Source: JAHQVK01 sp036788295
GTDB taxonomy: Bacteria > Myxococcota > Kuafuiibacteriia > Kuafuiibacteriales > Kuafuiibacteriaceae
Reading direction: 5' to 3'
Length of the DNA: 64,000 nt
NCBI GenBank assembly: GCA_036788295.1
Contig: DAIQNR010000022.1
Coordinates: 1 to 64,000 of the forward strand
In this document: positions 40,437 to 48,793 of the stretch, one piece after another
How positions within the stretch are numbered: position 1 is the first letter of the stretch
Layout of the letters: each line of letters starts with the position of its first letter
The notes under the pieces: model-generated
What the model saw: only the letters and a program-made list of their open reading frames with translations
The model's database searches: none
What the model was told of the DNA's origin: nothing
Translations under genes and position numbers: made by a program

Positions 40437-42596
40437 ATGAGCGGTGGAGCGCGCATCCTCGCCGGAAGGCTCCGGCTCGACCGCTTGGTGGCCAGCGGCG
40501 CCATGGGAGAGGTTTGGTGCGCTCGGCACCTGGGCCTCGACAAGGACGTCGCGGTGAAGGTGCTGCGAAACGATCGGCGCACCGACCCCGAGGTGAGCGC
40601 GCGTTTCATCCGGGAGGCCAGGGCGGCCAGCCGGCTCGACCACCCGAATTCGGTGGCCGTTCTCGATTTCGGGGAGGACCAGGACGGCCAGTTGTACCTA
40701 GCCATGGAGTTCATCTCCGGTGGCTCGCTGAGGGAAGCCCTCGACGAGGGTGGCGCTTTTGCACCGACCGAGGCCGCCGGTCTGATGTGCCAGGTGCTGG
40801 CCGCGCTCGCCGCCGCCCATGACAAAGGCGTGCTGCACCGCGACATCAAACCCTCGAACATCATGCTGCTCCCTACCCACGATGACGCGGGACGGCCGGA
40901 AACCCTGGTCAAGGTCTGCGACTTCGGGCTCGCCAAGCTCAGCCACATGCACGACTCGCTCGCGGCCAACGAGGGGCAGCGGAGGGTGGTGGGGACACCG
41001 CTGTACATGTCCCCCGAGCAGGCGGTGACCGAACCGCTCGATGAGCGGGCCGACCTGTACTCGTGCGGAGTGGTGCTGTTCGAGATGCTCACCGGGCGGC
41101 CTCCCTACGAGGCCGACAAGGCGGTCGCGGTGCTGATGAAGCATTGCGCCGCTCCCATCCCAAGAGCCTCGCAGCTGCAGCCAGGCCTGCACCCAGACCT
41201 CGACGACATCCTCATCCGGGCCCTGGCCAAGGACCGGGAGGACCGGTACCCGTCGGCCCGCGCCTTTCGGACCGCGCTGGTGGACTTTTTGCGGGACCGA
41301 CCGCCGGCTCGGCGAGCGAGCAGCGTAGACCGCGACACGTCGTATTTCATCGCGCCCAAAAGCGGGCTCGACCAACCGGTGGCAGCAAACGGACGGTCTT
41401 CGATGCTCGACGATCTGTCCTTCGAGCCTCCGGTGGAGGCGGTAGCCGAAGTCCCCCGGATCGCGGCGCCGGTCGTCGAGGCCAACCGCACTCCGCCCCC
41501 CTCGGCCCCTCCGCCCGGGGAGGCGTCCGGGCTGGTCCCCCCGATGCGAGGCCCGCTCACCCAGCCGGCACTCGACCCCGCGACCGACAGCCGGTTCCTG
41601 TGGGAGCGATACGCGCTGTCCCCGTTTCGGCGCCCTCCGCCGCGGGGTTTCTGGCTGGTCGACGGGACCGAGCGGCGGGTGGGGCCGCTGACCTTCGAAG
41701 AGCTCGGGCTCGCGCTGCGGCTCGAGGCCATGGATGGCTCGATCGACCGGTGCCGGGTAGGCGCAGACCCGAGACCGGAGCAGCTGCACCCCGCCCAGGC
41801 CGCGCTCGAGGCGCTCGACGCCGCGCTGGTCGGCGCGACCTCCGCACCGGCGAATACAGCGGTCTTGCCTCCCAACCGGGGCTGGCTCCAGCCGATGAGC
41901 GTGACCGGTCTGCTCGCTCGGGCCGGGCTCGGCGAGCACCGGGGGCGGCTCGTGTTGGTCTCCGAACGACCGGGGGGCGTGGCCTTCTACGACGTCCACC
42001 TGCTCGGGGGCCGGCCGGTGTACGCGGACACGAACGAGCTCGCCTTGCTGACGCCGGCGGTGTTGGTGGCCCGGGGCGTGCTCGACGAGCTCGTGCTCCC
42101 TCACCTCGCGCACGAGGTCTGGAGCGGGGGCGGTACCTTCGAGGACGTCGTGCGGCGGCTCACCGGGGTGGACACGAGCGAGCACCAGGCGGCGCTGACC
42201 CGCCGGCGGCTCCGGAGAATGCTGGCCGTCGAGGACGGCACTTGGTGGTTCGACGCGGGCGTGAAGCCGACCAATCGACGGTCGGCCCCGAACCTGCTTC
42301 AGCTGTTGCCGCGGATCATTCAGGACGCCATCCCCGAGGCCGCGATGGAGCGGGCCCTCGGTCCCTGGCTGGATCGGCCGCTCTCCGCCGCGGCTGACGT
42401 CGAGGCGTGGATCGAGCACTTCGACTGGAACTCGAACCAGCGAACCATCGCCGCCGAGCTGCTGGCCGCGCCGGCCTTGTCGCAGGCGATCCCGTCGGCG
42501 TCACCGGCCCGCGGTCCATACCTGGCGGTGACGTTCTTGTTGGTGGCCGCCGCTGGAGGCCCGCAGAGCCGCAGCTCCCCGTCCTGGCCCCGCTGA
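40437..42596 (+). CDS. Ser/Thr protein kinase with GYF_2-like and PATAN-like C-terminal domains, 719 aa
   Basis: The kinase domain (about 11-290) is intact: ASGAMGEVWCAR, AVKVL, LHRDIKPSNIML, VCDFGLAKLS and GTPLYMSPEQAVT. After a Pro-rich linker comes a small domain at about 390-470, FWLVDGTERRVGPLTFEELGLALR, that resembles GYF_2 domains. Next, at about 480-590, GWLQPMSVTGLLARAGLG..GRLVLVSERPGGVAFYDVHLLGGRPVYADTN matches the PATAN/DUF4388 domain common in deltaproteobacterial signalling. One hydrophobic helix lies at the very C-terminus (PYLAVTFLLVAAAGG). GYF_2 is known as a partner of TM-linked signalling modules, including GltJ. The start is ATG 40437; a GTG lies two codons before. It converges with the GATase membrane gene. 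Confidence 0.9.
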   Translation: MSGGARILAGRLRLDRLVASGAMGEVWCARHLGLDKDVAVKVLRNDRRTDPEVSARFIREARAASRLDHPNSVAVLDFGEDQDGQLYLAMEFISGGSLREALDEGGAFAPTEAAGLMCQVLAALAAAHDKGVLHRDIKPSNIMLLPTHDDAGRPETLVKVCDFGLAKLSHMHDSLAANEGQRRVVGTPLYMSPEQAVTEPLDERADLYSCGVVLFEMLTGRPPYEADKAVAVLMKHCAAPIPRASQLQPGLHPDLDDILIRALAKDREDRYPSARAFRTALVDFLRDRPPARRASSVDRDTSYFIAPKSGLDQPVAANGRSSMLDDLSFEPPVEAVAEVPRIAAPVVEANRTPPPSAPPPGEASGLVPPMRGPLTQPALDPATDSRFLWERYALSPFRRPPPRGFWLVDGTERRVGPLTFEELGLALRLEAMDGSIDRCRVGADPRPEQLHPAQAALEALDAALVGATSAPANTAVLPPNRGWLQPMSVTGLLARAGLGEHRGRLVLVSERPGGVAFYDVHLLGGRPVYADTNELALLTPAVLVARGVLDELVLPHLAHEVWSGGGTFEDVVRRLTGVDTSEHQAALTRRRLRRMLAVEDGTWWFDAGVKPTNRRSAPNLLQLLPRIIQDAIPEAAMERALGPWLDRPLSAAADVEAWIEHFDWNSNQRTIAAELLAAPALSQAIPSASPARGPYLAVTFLLVAAAGGPQSRSSPSWPR

Positions 42597-42616
42597 CACC
42601 GCCCCAGAACCGTCGC

Positions 42617-44893
42617 TCACAGGAGCCCGGCGCGCCGCCGCCACCACCACTCGGCCCCGACGAGCGACAGCAGCAACACAAACGCGGCCCATCCGTCCCA
42701 CAGCGGCACTCGGCGGGAGCGATCCACCTGGACTCGACGGCTCTCCTCCAAGCGGACTTCGGGGAAACCCCCGCCGATGTCCACCGAGCTGCCCCCCGAC
42801 CCCTTCGCGAGCGCGTCGAGCAGGTCCGGGCGAGGGAAGGGGTTTTGCCACTCCCGATCCGCCGCCTCGACGATCACTGGCTCCGTCCGCTCGCCAACCG
42901 GTTGTCCGCCCTGGAAAGCTTCGGCTCGCAGGCTGTAGGCGCCCGCCGGGATGTCATCGAAGCGAAACAGCGCCGTGCCCTCCGGGCCGGTGCGAAGCCG
43001 AACCGAGCGAGCCGGACCCTCGCCCTGCGGGGCGAGCTGCACGTCGATGTCACCTCCTTCGAGCGCTTGGTGATCCCGACCCACGACCTTCACCTCTCCG
43101 GTGACCGGCTCTCCGAGCGGCACGACGGACCGGTCCACCCTCAGCCGCATCCGCTCGAGCTCGGGGTCGTGAACCAGCCACCGAAAGACGTTCGACCAGA
43201 AGCGTTCGTAGGCTCGACCGGAGTCGCCATCCCGCACGGCGAGGAACCGCCAAAACCACAGCGCGTCGGTGGTCACGGCCAGGCTTCGCCCCTCGCCCAC
43301 ATCTCGGAGCGCCACCACCGGTGGGTTCCCGGGGAGAGAGGGGTGGGACAACAAGGCCGAAGCCCCTGGGAAGAGACCAAGGCTCGGGTTGACCCCCTCG
43401 AGCTCGGGGAGTCGCTGGTAGACCGCATCGATGGGCTCACCCGGCTCTCCGATGCGGGTGATCGGGTGGGCCCGGCCGGCCTCGGTGAGGCGAGGCCGAT
43501 ACGGGCTGACCTCCCAAGGGGACGCCCCCCCGAGCCGCACCGGCAGCACCTCGGCGAGCGCGGTGCCCGCATACCAACCATCCTCGAAAGATTGATCCCC
43601 CCCGATCATCAAGAACCCTCCGCCGGCGCGAACGAAGTCTCGAAGGTTCGGGAGATATCTATCCATCCGGTATGGTCGATACGAGAAATTCTGGTAGATG
43701 ACGACGTCGAAGGTCTCGAGCTCCTCGGTGAACAGCTCGTGCACGGGAAATGGGATGAGCGCGAGCTCGTCTTGTGACGCCTTTTGCTGGTCGGTGGTGG
43801 AGCGTAGAATGAAAAACGAGATGAGATCGATGTTCGGGTCTCTCTTGAGGTGATCCCGAAGAAAGCGCTGATCCCACGACGGGCGCCCCGCCACCTGAAG
43901 CACCCGGATGCGGTCCCGAATGACCCGGAGCATGACGCTCTTTTCGTTGTTGCTGCGGACGGTCTCGCCCGATTGGACCGGAACCGAGACTCGGTACACT
44001 TGGCGACCGATCGTCTTTGGCTTCACCTCGAATGCGACGTGAGCGCGCCCGTTTTCGAACCGCGCGGTGCGGGTCTGCAGCAGGCGCCCGTCCTGCTCGA
44101 TGGTCACGTCCACCGCTCCCAAAGACAGCCCGCGCACCTCGAGCTCCACGTCGAGCACGACCGGCTGGTGCAAAAACGCGAAGTCATCGGCTGGGATGCG
44201 GCGGATCGCGAGGTCGGGCGCCGTCGTCCGGTCATCGAAGCGCACGACGTGGATCGGGACCCCGAGCGCTTTGGCCTCCCGCTCTGCCCGCTCGACGGTC
44301 AGGCCCTCGGTGTCGGCTCCGTCGGAGTACAGCACGATGGCGCCGAGCGCTCGGCCCGACCCCTGCCAGCTCAGCTCCTGCACGGCCCGCAACAGGTTGG
44401 TGTGGCGCCCATCGGTCGGCAGCTCCGCGGGTCGGCTCTCGAGCGGCCGGGATCGCTCGTCGAAGCGATGCCACTCGACCGCCGCTTGCCTCGACAATCG
44501 CTCGATATCGCCGGCGTGGGCCTCGAGGTGGGCGACGACCCGCTCGGCCCGGGTGCCGCCGCTCGGGGTCGCGAGCGCCATCGACCGCGAGCTGTCGAGC
44601 AGGAGCGCGACCCGGCTCGGAACCCGTGATATCGCCCGAAGCTCGACCGCGGGCTCGAGCAAGAGCGCTCCCACCACCACCGCGGCGGCGGCCCTGAGCG
44701 CGATCACCGGCGCCTTGCGGCGCCAAGGGAGCCGGCTGAGCCCCAGCACCGACAGCGCCACCGCGGCAACGACGAGCGCCGCGCCGAAGGCGATGATGAT
44801 CTCTCCATGGCCAGCGCCGCTCACCAGCCGCCAGTCGTTGTAGGCCCCGGCGACGGCGTCGGGGGCGAGCCACCGGACGAGCCAGTCGAGCAT
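42617..44893 (-). CDS. Membrane protein with VWA-like and glutamine-amidotransferase-like domains, 758 aa
   Basis: Two membrane helices are at the N-terminus (IIIAFGAALVVAAVALSVLG and VIALRAAAAVVVGALLL) and one at the C-terminus (GWAAFVLLLSLVGAEWWW). Between lie a VWA-like part (SRVALLLDSSRSMALATP with a DxSxS motif, AIVLYSDGADTEGL) and a class I GATase-like part (RIRVLQVAGRPSWDQRFLRDHL, GGGFLMIGGDQSFEDGWYAG) without the catalytic Cys nucleophile. Such proteins belong to MoxR/DUF58/VWA/DUF4159 modules of unknown function in the envelope of many proteobacteria. Here the DUF4159 gene precedes it with a 1-bp overlap, but no MoxR or DUF58 gene is adjacent. Confidence 0.88.
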   Translation of the reverse strand: MLDWLVRWLAPDAVAGAYNDWRLVSGAGHGEIIIAFGAALVVAAVALSVLGLSRLPWRRKAPVIALRAAAAVVVGALLLEPAVELRAISRVPSRVALLLDSSRSMALATPSGGTRAERVVAHLEAHAGDIERLSRQAAVEWHRFDERSRPLESRPAELPTDGRHTNLLRAVQELSWQGSGRALGAIVLYSDGADTEGLTVERAEREAKALGVPIHVVRFDDRTTAPDLAIRRIPADDFAFLHQPVVLDVELEVRGLSLGAVDVTIEQDGRLLQTRTARFENGRAHVAFEVKPKTIGRQVYRVSVPVQSGETVRSNNEKSVMLRVIRDRIRVLQVAGRPSWDQRFLRDHLKRDPNIDLISFFILRSTTDQQKASQDELALIPFPVHELFTEELETFDVVIYQNFSYRPYRMDRYLPNLRDFVRAGGGFLMIGGDQSFEDGWYAGTALAEVLPVRLGGASPWEVSPYRPRLTEAGRAHPITRIGEPGEPIDAVYQRLPELEGVNPSLGLFPGASALLSHPSLPGNPPVVALRDVGEGRSLAVTTDALWFWRFLAVRDGDSGRAYERFWSNVFRWLVHDPELERMRLRVDRSVVPLGEPVTGEVKVVGRDHQALEGGDIDVQLAPQGEGPARSVRLRTGPEGTALFRFDDIPAGAYSLRAEAFQGGQPVGERTEPVIVEAADREWQNPFPRPDLLDALAKGSGGSSVDIGGGFPEVRLEESRRVQVDRSRRVPLWDGWAAFVLLLSLVGAEWWWRRRAGLL

Positions 44894-45645
44894 CAGCGCC
44901 GCCGGTCCCGGATGAAGGGGGCGTGGACCAGGTCATCCTTGTAGTCGAGGCAGAGCACATACATCACGAGGTTGACTCCAAGCCGAAACGCCATCTCTCG
45001 CTGCCGCTCCCCCCCGGGGCTGACTTGGTACGACCACCGCCCGAAAGCGTCCCGCGCCCAGGCCCCGGCCAGATCGTTTTGGGCGTAGATCACCGCCGAC
45101 CGGCCCTCGAGCACCACCTGCTCGAGGTAGGGGACCCGGGCCACCCGCCCGGCCTGGCCCTCGACCAAATAGAAGGTCTTGTAGAGCACGTGGTTCGCAG
45201 GGACGCGCTCGATCGGGCGCCGCGGAAGCAGCGCGGAGAGCGTCCGACGCACCGAGCGGTCGAACGGCCCGCCGGGGTCGGCGTCGGCCGAGTCGATGAT
45301 GAGGCTCCCGCCGTAGGTCAAATAGCGGCGGAGCCGCCGGAGAGCCTCGTCGGACAGCTCAGGGTGAAGGCCGGTTCCTCCCCAATAGAGGCAAGGGTGG
45401 CGAAAGAGCGCCGGGTCGGTGGGGTCGAGGGCCGTGGGCTCGAGGTCCACCTCGATGGATGTACGCTGGCGAACTTCCCAAGCGAGCCGCCGCAGCGCGT
45501 CGGCGCGCACGTCCCAAGCGCCCCGGGTCCGTAGCTGAGCGAGCCGGAAGTCCGAGGCAGCGATGCGGGACGCCAAGAGCCCTGGGGCCATCGCGGCCGC
45601 TGCGAGCAGAGCGCGCCGGTTCATCCGGGTTCCGTCGTTCGACAA
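44893..45645 (-). CDS. DUF4159-domain protein with Tat-like signal, 250 aa
   Basis: A strong Shine-Dalgarno (AAGGAGG) lies four bases before the TTG at 45645, so TTG is taken as the start; ATG 45624 has none. The N-terminus MNRRALLAAAAMAPGLLASRIAAS has the twin Arg and hydrophobic stretch of a Tat signal. The body fits DUF4159: FRLAQLRTRGAWDVRADALRRLAWEV, LFRHPCLYWGG, LRRYLTYGGSLIIDSADAD and RLGVNLVMYVLCLDYKDD. DUF4159 is usually found beside the GATase-like membrane protein, as here. Function unknown; export to the periplasm is likely. Confidence 0.88.
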   Translation of the reverse strand: MSNDGTRMNRRALLAAAAMAPGLLASRIAASDFRLAQLRTRGAWDVRADALRRLAWEVRQRTSIEVDLEPTALDPTDPALFRHPCLYWGGTGLHPELSDEALRRLRRYLTYGGSLIIDSADADPGGPFDRSVRRTLSALLPRRPIERVPANHVLYKTFYLVEGQAGRVARVPYLEQVVLEGRSAVIYAQNDLAGAWARDAFGRWSYQVSPGGERQREMAFRLGVNLVMYVLCLDYKDDLVHAPFIRDRRR

Positions 45646-45708
45646 GCCGCCTCCTTTGGCACCGGTAGTCGAGGGACCACGGGCGGTCCAGCAGCGGTGA
45701 ACCTCCGC

Positions 45709-47079
45709 TCAGCTCGACGGAGTGAGAACGACAGGGTAATCCACGAACACGGACCCGCCGTCCGGCTTGGGAAACCGCCACGCGCTGGCCCGGGCGCGAA
45801 TGCACGACTCGAGCTCCGCGGACCGGAGACTGCCGCCGAACTTCAGGTCCCTGAGACGCCCGTTCACGTCGATCTCGAAGCTCAGGATGATTTTTCCCTT
45901 AAGGCTCCGGTCGCGCTTCAGCGCGGTCTCGTAACACGCCTTGAGCGCGGACTGCCGCCGGCGCAGCTCGGCCTGGATCTTGGCCGGGTCGAGGTCGCCG
46001 TCCACCGCCGCGCTCTCGGCGGCCAGCTTCCCGGAGACCGCCGCTTCCTGCTTCTGACCCACCGTGGAGACCGACCGGCCCCCCTGGGTGCCGAGCTTGC
46101 CCACGCCGACCGCCTCGCCCGAGCCACCGCCCCGGGTCCCGCCCCCTGGCCCTGCGGCCAGCTCGACGCCTTGCGCGCCGGAGAACGCCTCGCCGAGGCT
46201 CTGGCCCGACCCGCCTCCCTCCGAGAACACGTCGGCGAGCGCGCCATCGCTGCCGATTCGTCCGATCGCTCCAACCAGGCCCGCTTGCCTGGCCCGCTGC
46301 CTGGCTGCTTCCCTGGCCTGGCCGGGGTCCTTCTGCTGCCCTTCGGAGGGCGGGGCCGGCTTCTTCTCTGCGGTCTTTTCCTCCTTCGGAGGCTTCTTCT
46401 CCTCCTTCGGAGTCTCCGGCTCCTTCTTGGCCTGCTTCTGGGCATCCACTCGGGCGGCCGGAGAGCGCGGCGGCTCCGGGATCCGGTCCGGCATCACGAG
46501 ACGCTGAAAGCTCTCGCTCAGCTCCTCGAGGGAGGTCGGCTCCACGTAGGGGAGGCTCCGGGCGTAGGTGAGGACCGAGATTTGGAGGATCGCGACCACG
46601 ACGAAGATCGCCGCAAACTGGGCGTCGATGGTCTGGAGAATGCTCCCTCGCACGTCCGGCGGCAGCACCGGGCGCACCGGCGCCGGCGTCACCGGCTTGA
46701 ACTGAAAGAGCACGGTGACGTCGCCGATCATCACCTTCCCGCGGCTCCGCTCGGTCAGGCGGACCGCCTTCTTCCCGCTTCTCTGGACCACCTGACCGCG
46801 CGCCTCGAGCGCCGGGAAATCGGCGACCGGCTCGTCGTCGAGCTGGAGCCGACCCTCGATCCCCGCGTCGAACCGGAGAAAGTAGCTCTTCCCGTCGTGG
46901 TCGAAGAGGTCGAAGGACTTCGGGAGGCTATCGGAGTTGATCGAGAACGTGTTTTTGCCCGTCCCGATCGACACCGGCTCCCGGCGCTTCACCTCGCGCT
47001 CTTCGATGATCTTTCCGCCTTGAACGATGCCGACCCGAAGAACCTTCGGCCCGGACGCAGCGGCTTTGGACTCGGCCAT
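45709..47079 (-). CDS. gltG: GltG-like protein: FHA-like domain, one TM helix, AgmX/PglI C-terminal domain, 456 aa
   Basis: The first 140 residues are beta-rich with KRREPVSIGTGKNTFSI and SFDLFDHDGKSYFLRFD, as in FHA-like cytoplasmic domains of GltG. One helix (FAAIFVVVAILQISVLTYA) lies near residue 160. A long Lys/Glu/Pro-rich and then Gly-rich periplasmic linker follows (about 200-350). The end is the AgmX/PglI-type TonB-like domain: RRRQSALKACYETALKRDRSLKGKIILSFEIDVNGRLRDL. In Myxococcus, GltG and GltJ of this design connect the inner-membrane motor to the periplasm. ATG 47079 follows GAGGGG. It is the last gene of the glt-like operon. No aglRQS motor or gltH gene is in the window. Confidence 0.85.
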   Translation of the reverse strand: MAESKAAASGPKVLRVGIVQGGKIIEEREVKRREPVSIGTGKNTFSINSDSLPKSFDLFDHDGKSYFLRFDAGIEGRLQLDDEPVADFPALEARGQVVQRSGKKAVRLTERSRGKVMIGDVTVLFQFKPVTPAPVRPVLPPDVRGSILQTIDAQFAAIFVVVAILQISVLTYARSLPYVEPTSLEELSESFQRLVMPDRIPEPPRSPAARVDAQKQAKKEPETPKEEKKPPKEEKTAEKKPAPPSEGQQKDPGQAREAARQRARQAGLVGAIGRIGSDGALADVFSEGGGSGQSLGEAFSGAQGVELAAGPGGGTRGGGSGEAVGVGKLGTQGGRSVSTVGQKQEAAVSGKLAAESAAVDGDLDPAKIQAELRRRQSALKACYETALKRDRSLKGKIILSFEIDVNGRLRDLKFGGSLRSAELESCIRARASAWRFPKPDGGSVFVDYPVVLTPSS

Positions 47080-47093
47080 ATCGGTCCCCTCGG

Positions 47094-47357
47094 TCAGAAC
47101 GGCGCTCGCTCGGCCGACTCGACGATCTTGGGCAAAAAGCTCTTCTTGAGCTCGAGACCTTCGAAGTTCAGGCTGCTGCGCTGAAGAATGTAGAACGCTT
47201 GAGGCTTCTGGATTCGTCCCTCGATCGTGATGTCGGCCAAGCGAATCACTCGTGGTCCCGGCCGGCTCTGGGCGTGAGCCGGTTCGGCACCGGCCAACGC
47301 CGCCGCGCCTCCGAGGATGACCCAAAGCAGCCCGCGCAACGACATGGTGTTCACCAT
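47094..47357 (-). CDS. Small exported protein in the position of GltF, 87 aa
   Basis: ATG 47357 has a ribosome-binding site (GAGGTG, six bases upstream). A signal peptide follows (SLRGLLWVILGGAAALAGAEPAHAQ). The mature 55-60 residues contain RVIRLADITIEGRIQKPQAFYILQRSSLNFEGLELKKSF, a motif that recurs in small proteins encoded between the TPR lipoprotein and the FHA/TonB-like protein in myxobacterial envelope clusters. I recognise it by place and motif, not by known activity. It is probably periplasmic. The spacing of 14 bp to the GltG-like gene and 32 bp from the TPR lipoprotein shows that it belongs to the operon. Confidence 0.75.
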   Translation of the reverse strand: MVNTMSLRGLLWVILGGAAALAGAEPAHAQSRPGPRVIRLADITIEGRIQKPQAFYILQRSSLNFEGLELKKSFLPKIVESAERAPF

Positions 47358-47389
47358 GTTAGCACCTCGGGCGCTCTCGTGGGGCGAAC

Positions 47390-48793
47390 TCATTTGGCGG
47401 ACCCCGGGCCCGCGTCCGAACGAGGTTCGCCGGGGCCGCCGTCCGGCTCGGGCGGCTTCGCCTCCACTTCCTTGGCCTCCCGCAATCGCCGCTTCTCCTC
47501 TCGCTCGAGCGCCCGCTGCGTTCGGGTCCGGCCCCGATCGACCTCGACCAGGTATCCCGCGACCCTGCTCTTCTCTTCGTCGGAGGGCGCAGCGGCCTGA
47601 AGGTACCGGTTCAGGTAACTCTCGGCCGTCTCCCATCGCTTGAGCGGCTCGACGTCGGGGAGCTGGTTGTCGAGGTGGAGGATTCCCAGGTTGTACAACG
47701 CGCCGTGGGCGTTCGGGTCGAGCTCGAGCGCGCGACGGTAGGCAGCCTCGGCCTCCGGGTAGCGCTGGGCCCCCTTCAGGGCGTTCCCCAGGTTCTGGTG
47801 GGCCGACGCCAGCTTGGGCAGGAGGCGAATCGCCGTCTGGAGGTGACCGATCGCCCCCTCGAAGTCCTGCACGTCCACGAGCAGCGCCCCGACGTTGTTG
47901 TGCGCGTGGGGGAGGTCGTCACGGTACTCGAGCGCCTTTTGGAACGCTTTGGTGGCCTCGGCCGGCCGATCCTGGGCGAGATACACCTGCCCGAGGCCGA
48001 GCCAGACGCCGACGTTCTCCGGGTCGATCTCCCGAGCCCGCTCGAGCACGTCCAGCGCCAGCTCCACTTGGCCGCGAAGGGCAAAGACCCGAGCCAGCTG
48101 GGTCAGGGCCTCGACGTTTCGCTCGTCCTCCCGGAGGACCCGCTTCGCGAGCTTCTCCGCGTCCGCGAGCTTGCCCAGCTCGATCCGGACCGCCGCCAGC
48201 GCGTTGTCGATCCGAGAGTCGCCCGGACCTCGCTCTCGCTCGGCGGCGAGGCGCTTCTCCGCCTCGGGCGCCCGGCCGAGCTGCACGAGCACGGCCGCGA
48301 GGTTCGCCGCCGCGCGCCCGTACCCAGGCTGGGCCCGAAGCGCAGCCTCGTACGCCGCGATCGCCGCCTCCGGCTTTCCCCGGGCCTCCTCGACCACCCC
48401 CGCGTTGAGGTGCGGGGCCCCGACCTTCGGATCGGCTCGGGCCGCCTCCACGAACTTTCGGAGCGCCCCCTCCGGATCACGGTCCGCCAGCGCGAGCCCC
48501 TCCGCGAGCAGAGCCGTCGCCGACGCGTTGGGCGCAGGCGGCGCCTCCATCGGCCTCGACGCCGCTTCGGCCCCCGCTCCGGCGACGCCCCGCACTTCGG
48601 AGGAAACGTCCGGTGAGGAGCGGCCCGATTCCGCTTCGCCCCCGTCGGCGACCGGCGCCCCCCCAGCGAGCTTCTCCTGCCGTGCCGCCGGGGTACCGCC
48701 AGCGGTCTCCGCCTCGGTCTGCGCCCCGGTCTGCGCACCACCGGAGGCGCAACCCACGAGGAGAGCGCCCAGAAGACCCAGATTACGCCCCAT
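47390..48793 (-). CDS. gltE: TPR lipoprotein, GltE/AglT-like, 467 aa
   Basis: ATG 48793 follows GGGAGG. The signal has the lipobox LLVGC. After a low-complexity region, seven or more TPR units run from about residue 90 to 400 (PKVGAPHLNAGVVEEARGKPEAAIAAYEAALR, NVGVWLGLGQVYLAQDRPAEATKAFQKALE, HGALYNLGILHLDN). The tail is charged. In M. xanthus the TPR lipoprotein AglT (GltE) has this length and design and sits next to AgmU (GltD). It would be on the periplasmic face of the outer membrane. It begins one base after the stop of the large TPR gene, so the two are coupled. Confidence 0.85.
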   Translation of the reverse strand: MGRNLGLLGALLVGCASGGAQTGAQTEAETAGGTPAARQEKLAGGAPVADGGEAESGRSSPDVSSEVRGVAGAGAEAASRPMEAPPAPNASATALLAEGLALADRDPEGALRKFVEAARADPKVGAPHLNAGVVEEARGKPEAAIAAYEAALRAQPGYGRAAANLAAVLVQLGRAPEAEKRLAAERERGPGDSRIDNALAAVRIELGKLADAEKLAKRVLREDERNVEALTQLARVFALRGQVELALDVLERAREIDPENVGVWLGLGQVYLAQDRPAEATKAFQKALEYRDDLPHAHNNVGALLVDVQDFEGAIGHLQTAIRLLPKLASAHQNLGNALKGAQRYPEAEAAYRRALELDPNAHGALYNLGILHLDNQLPDVEPLKRWETAESYLNRYLQAAAPSDEEKSRVAGYLVEVDRGRTRTQRALEREEKRRLREAKEVEAKPPEPDGGPGEPRSDAGPGSAK

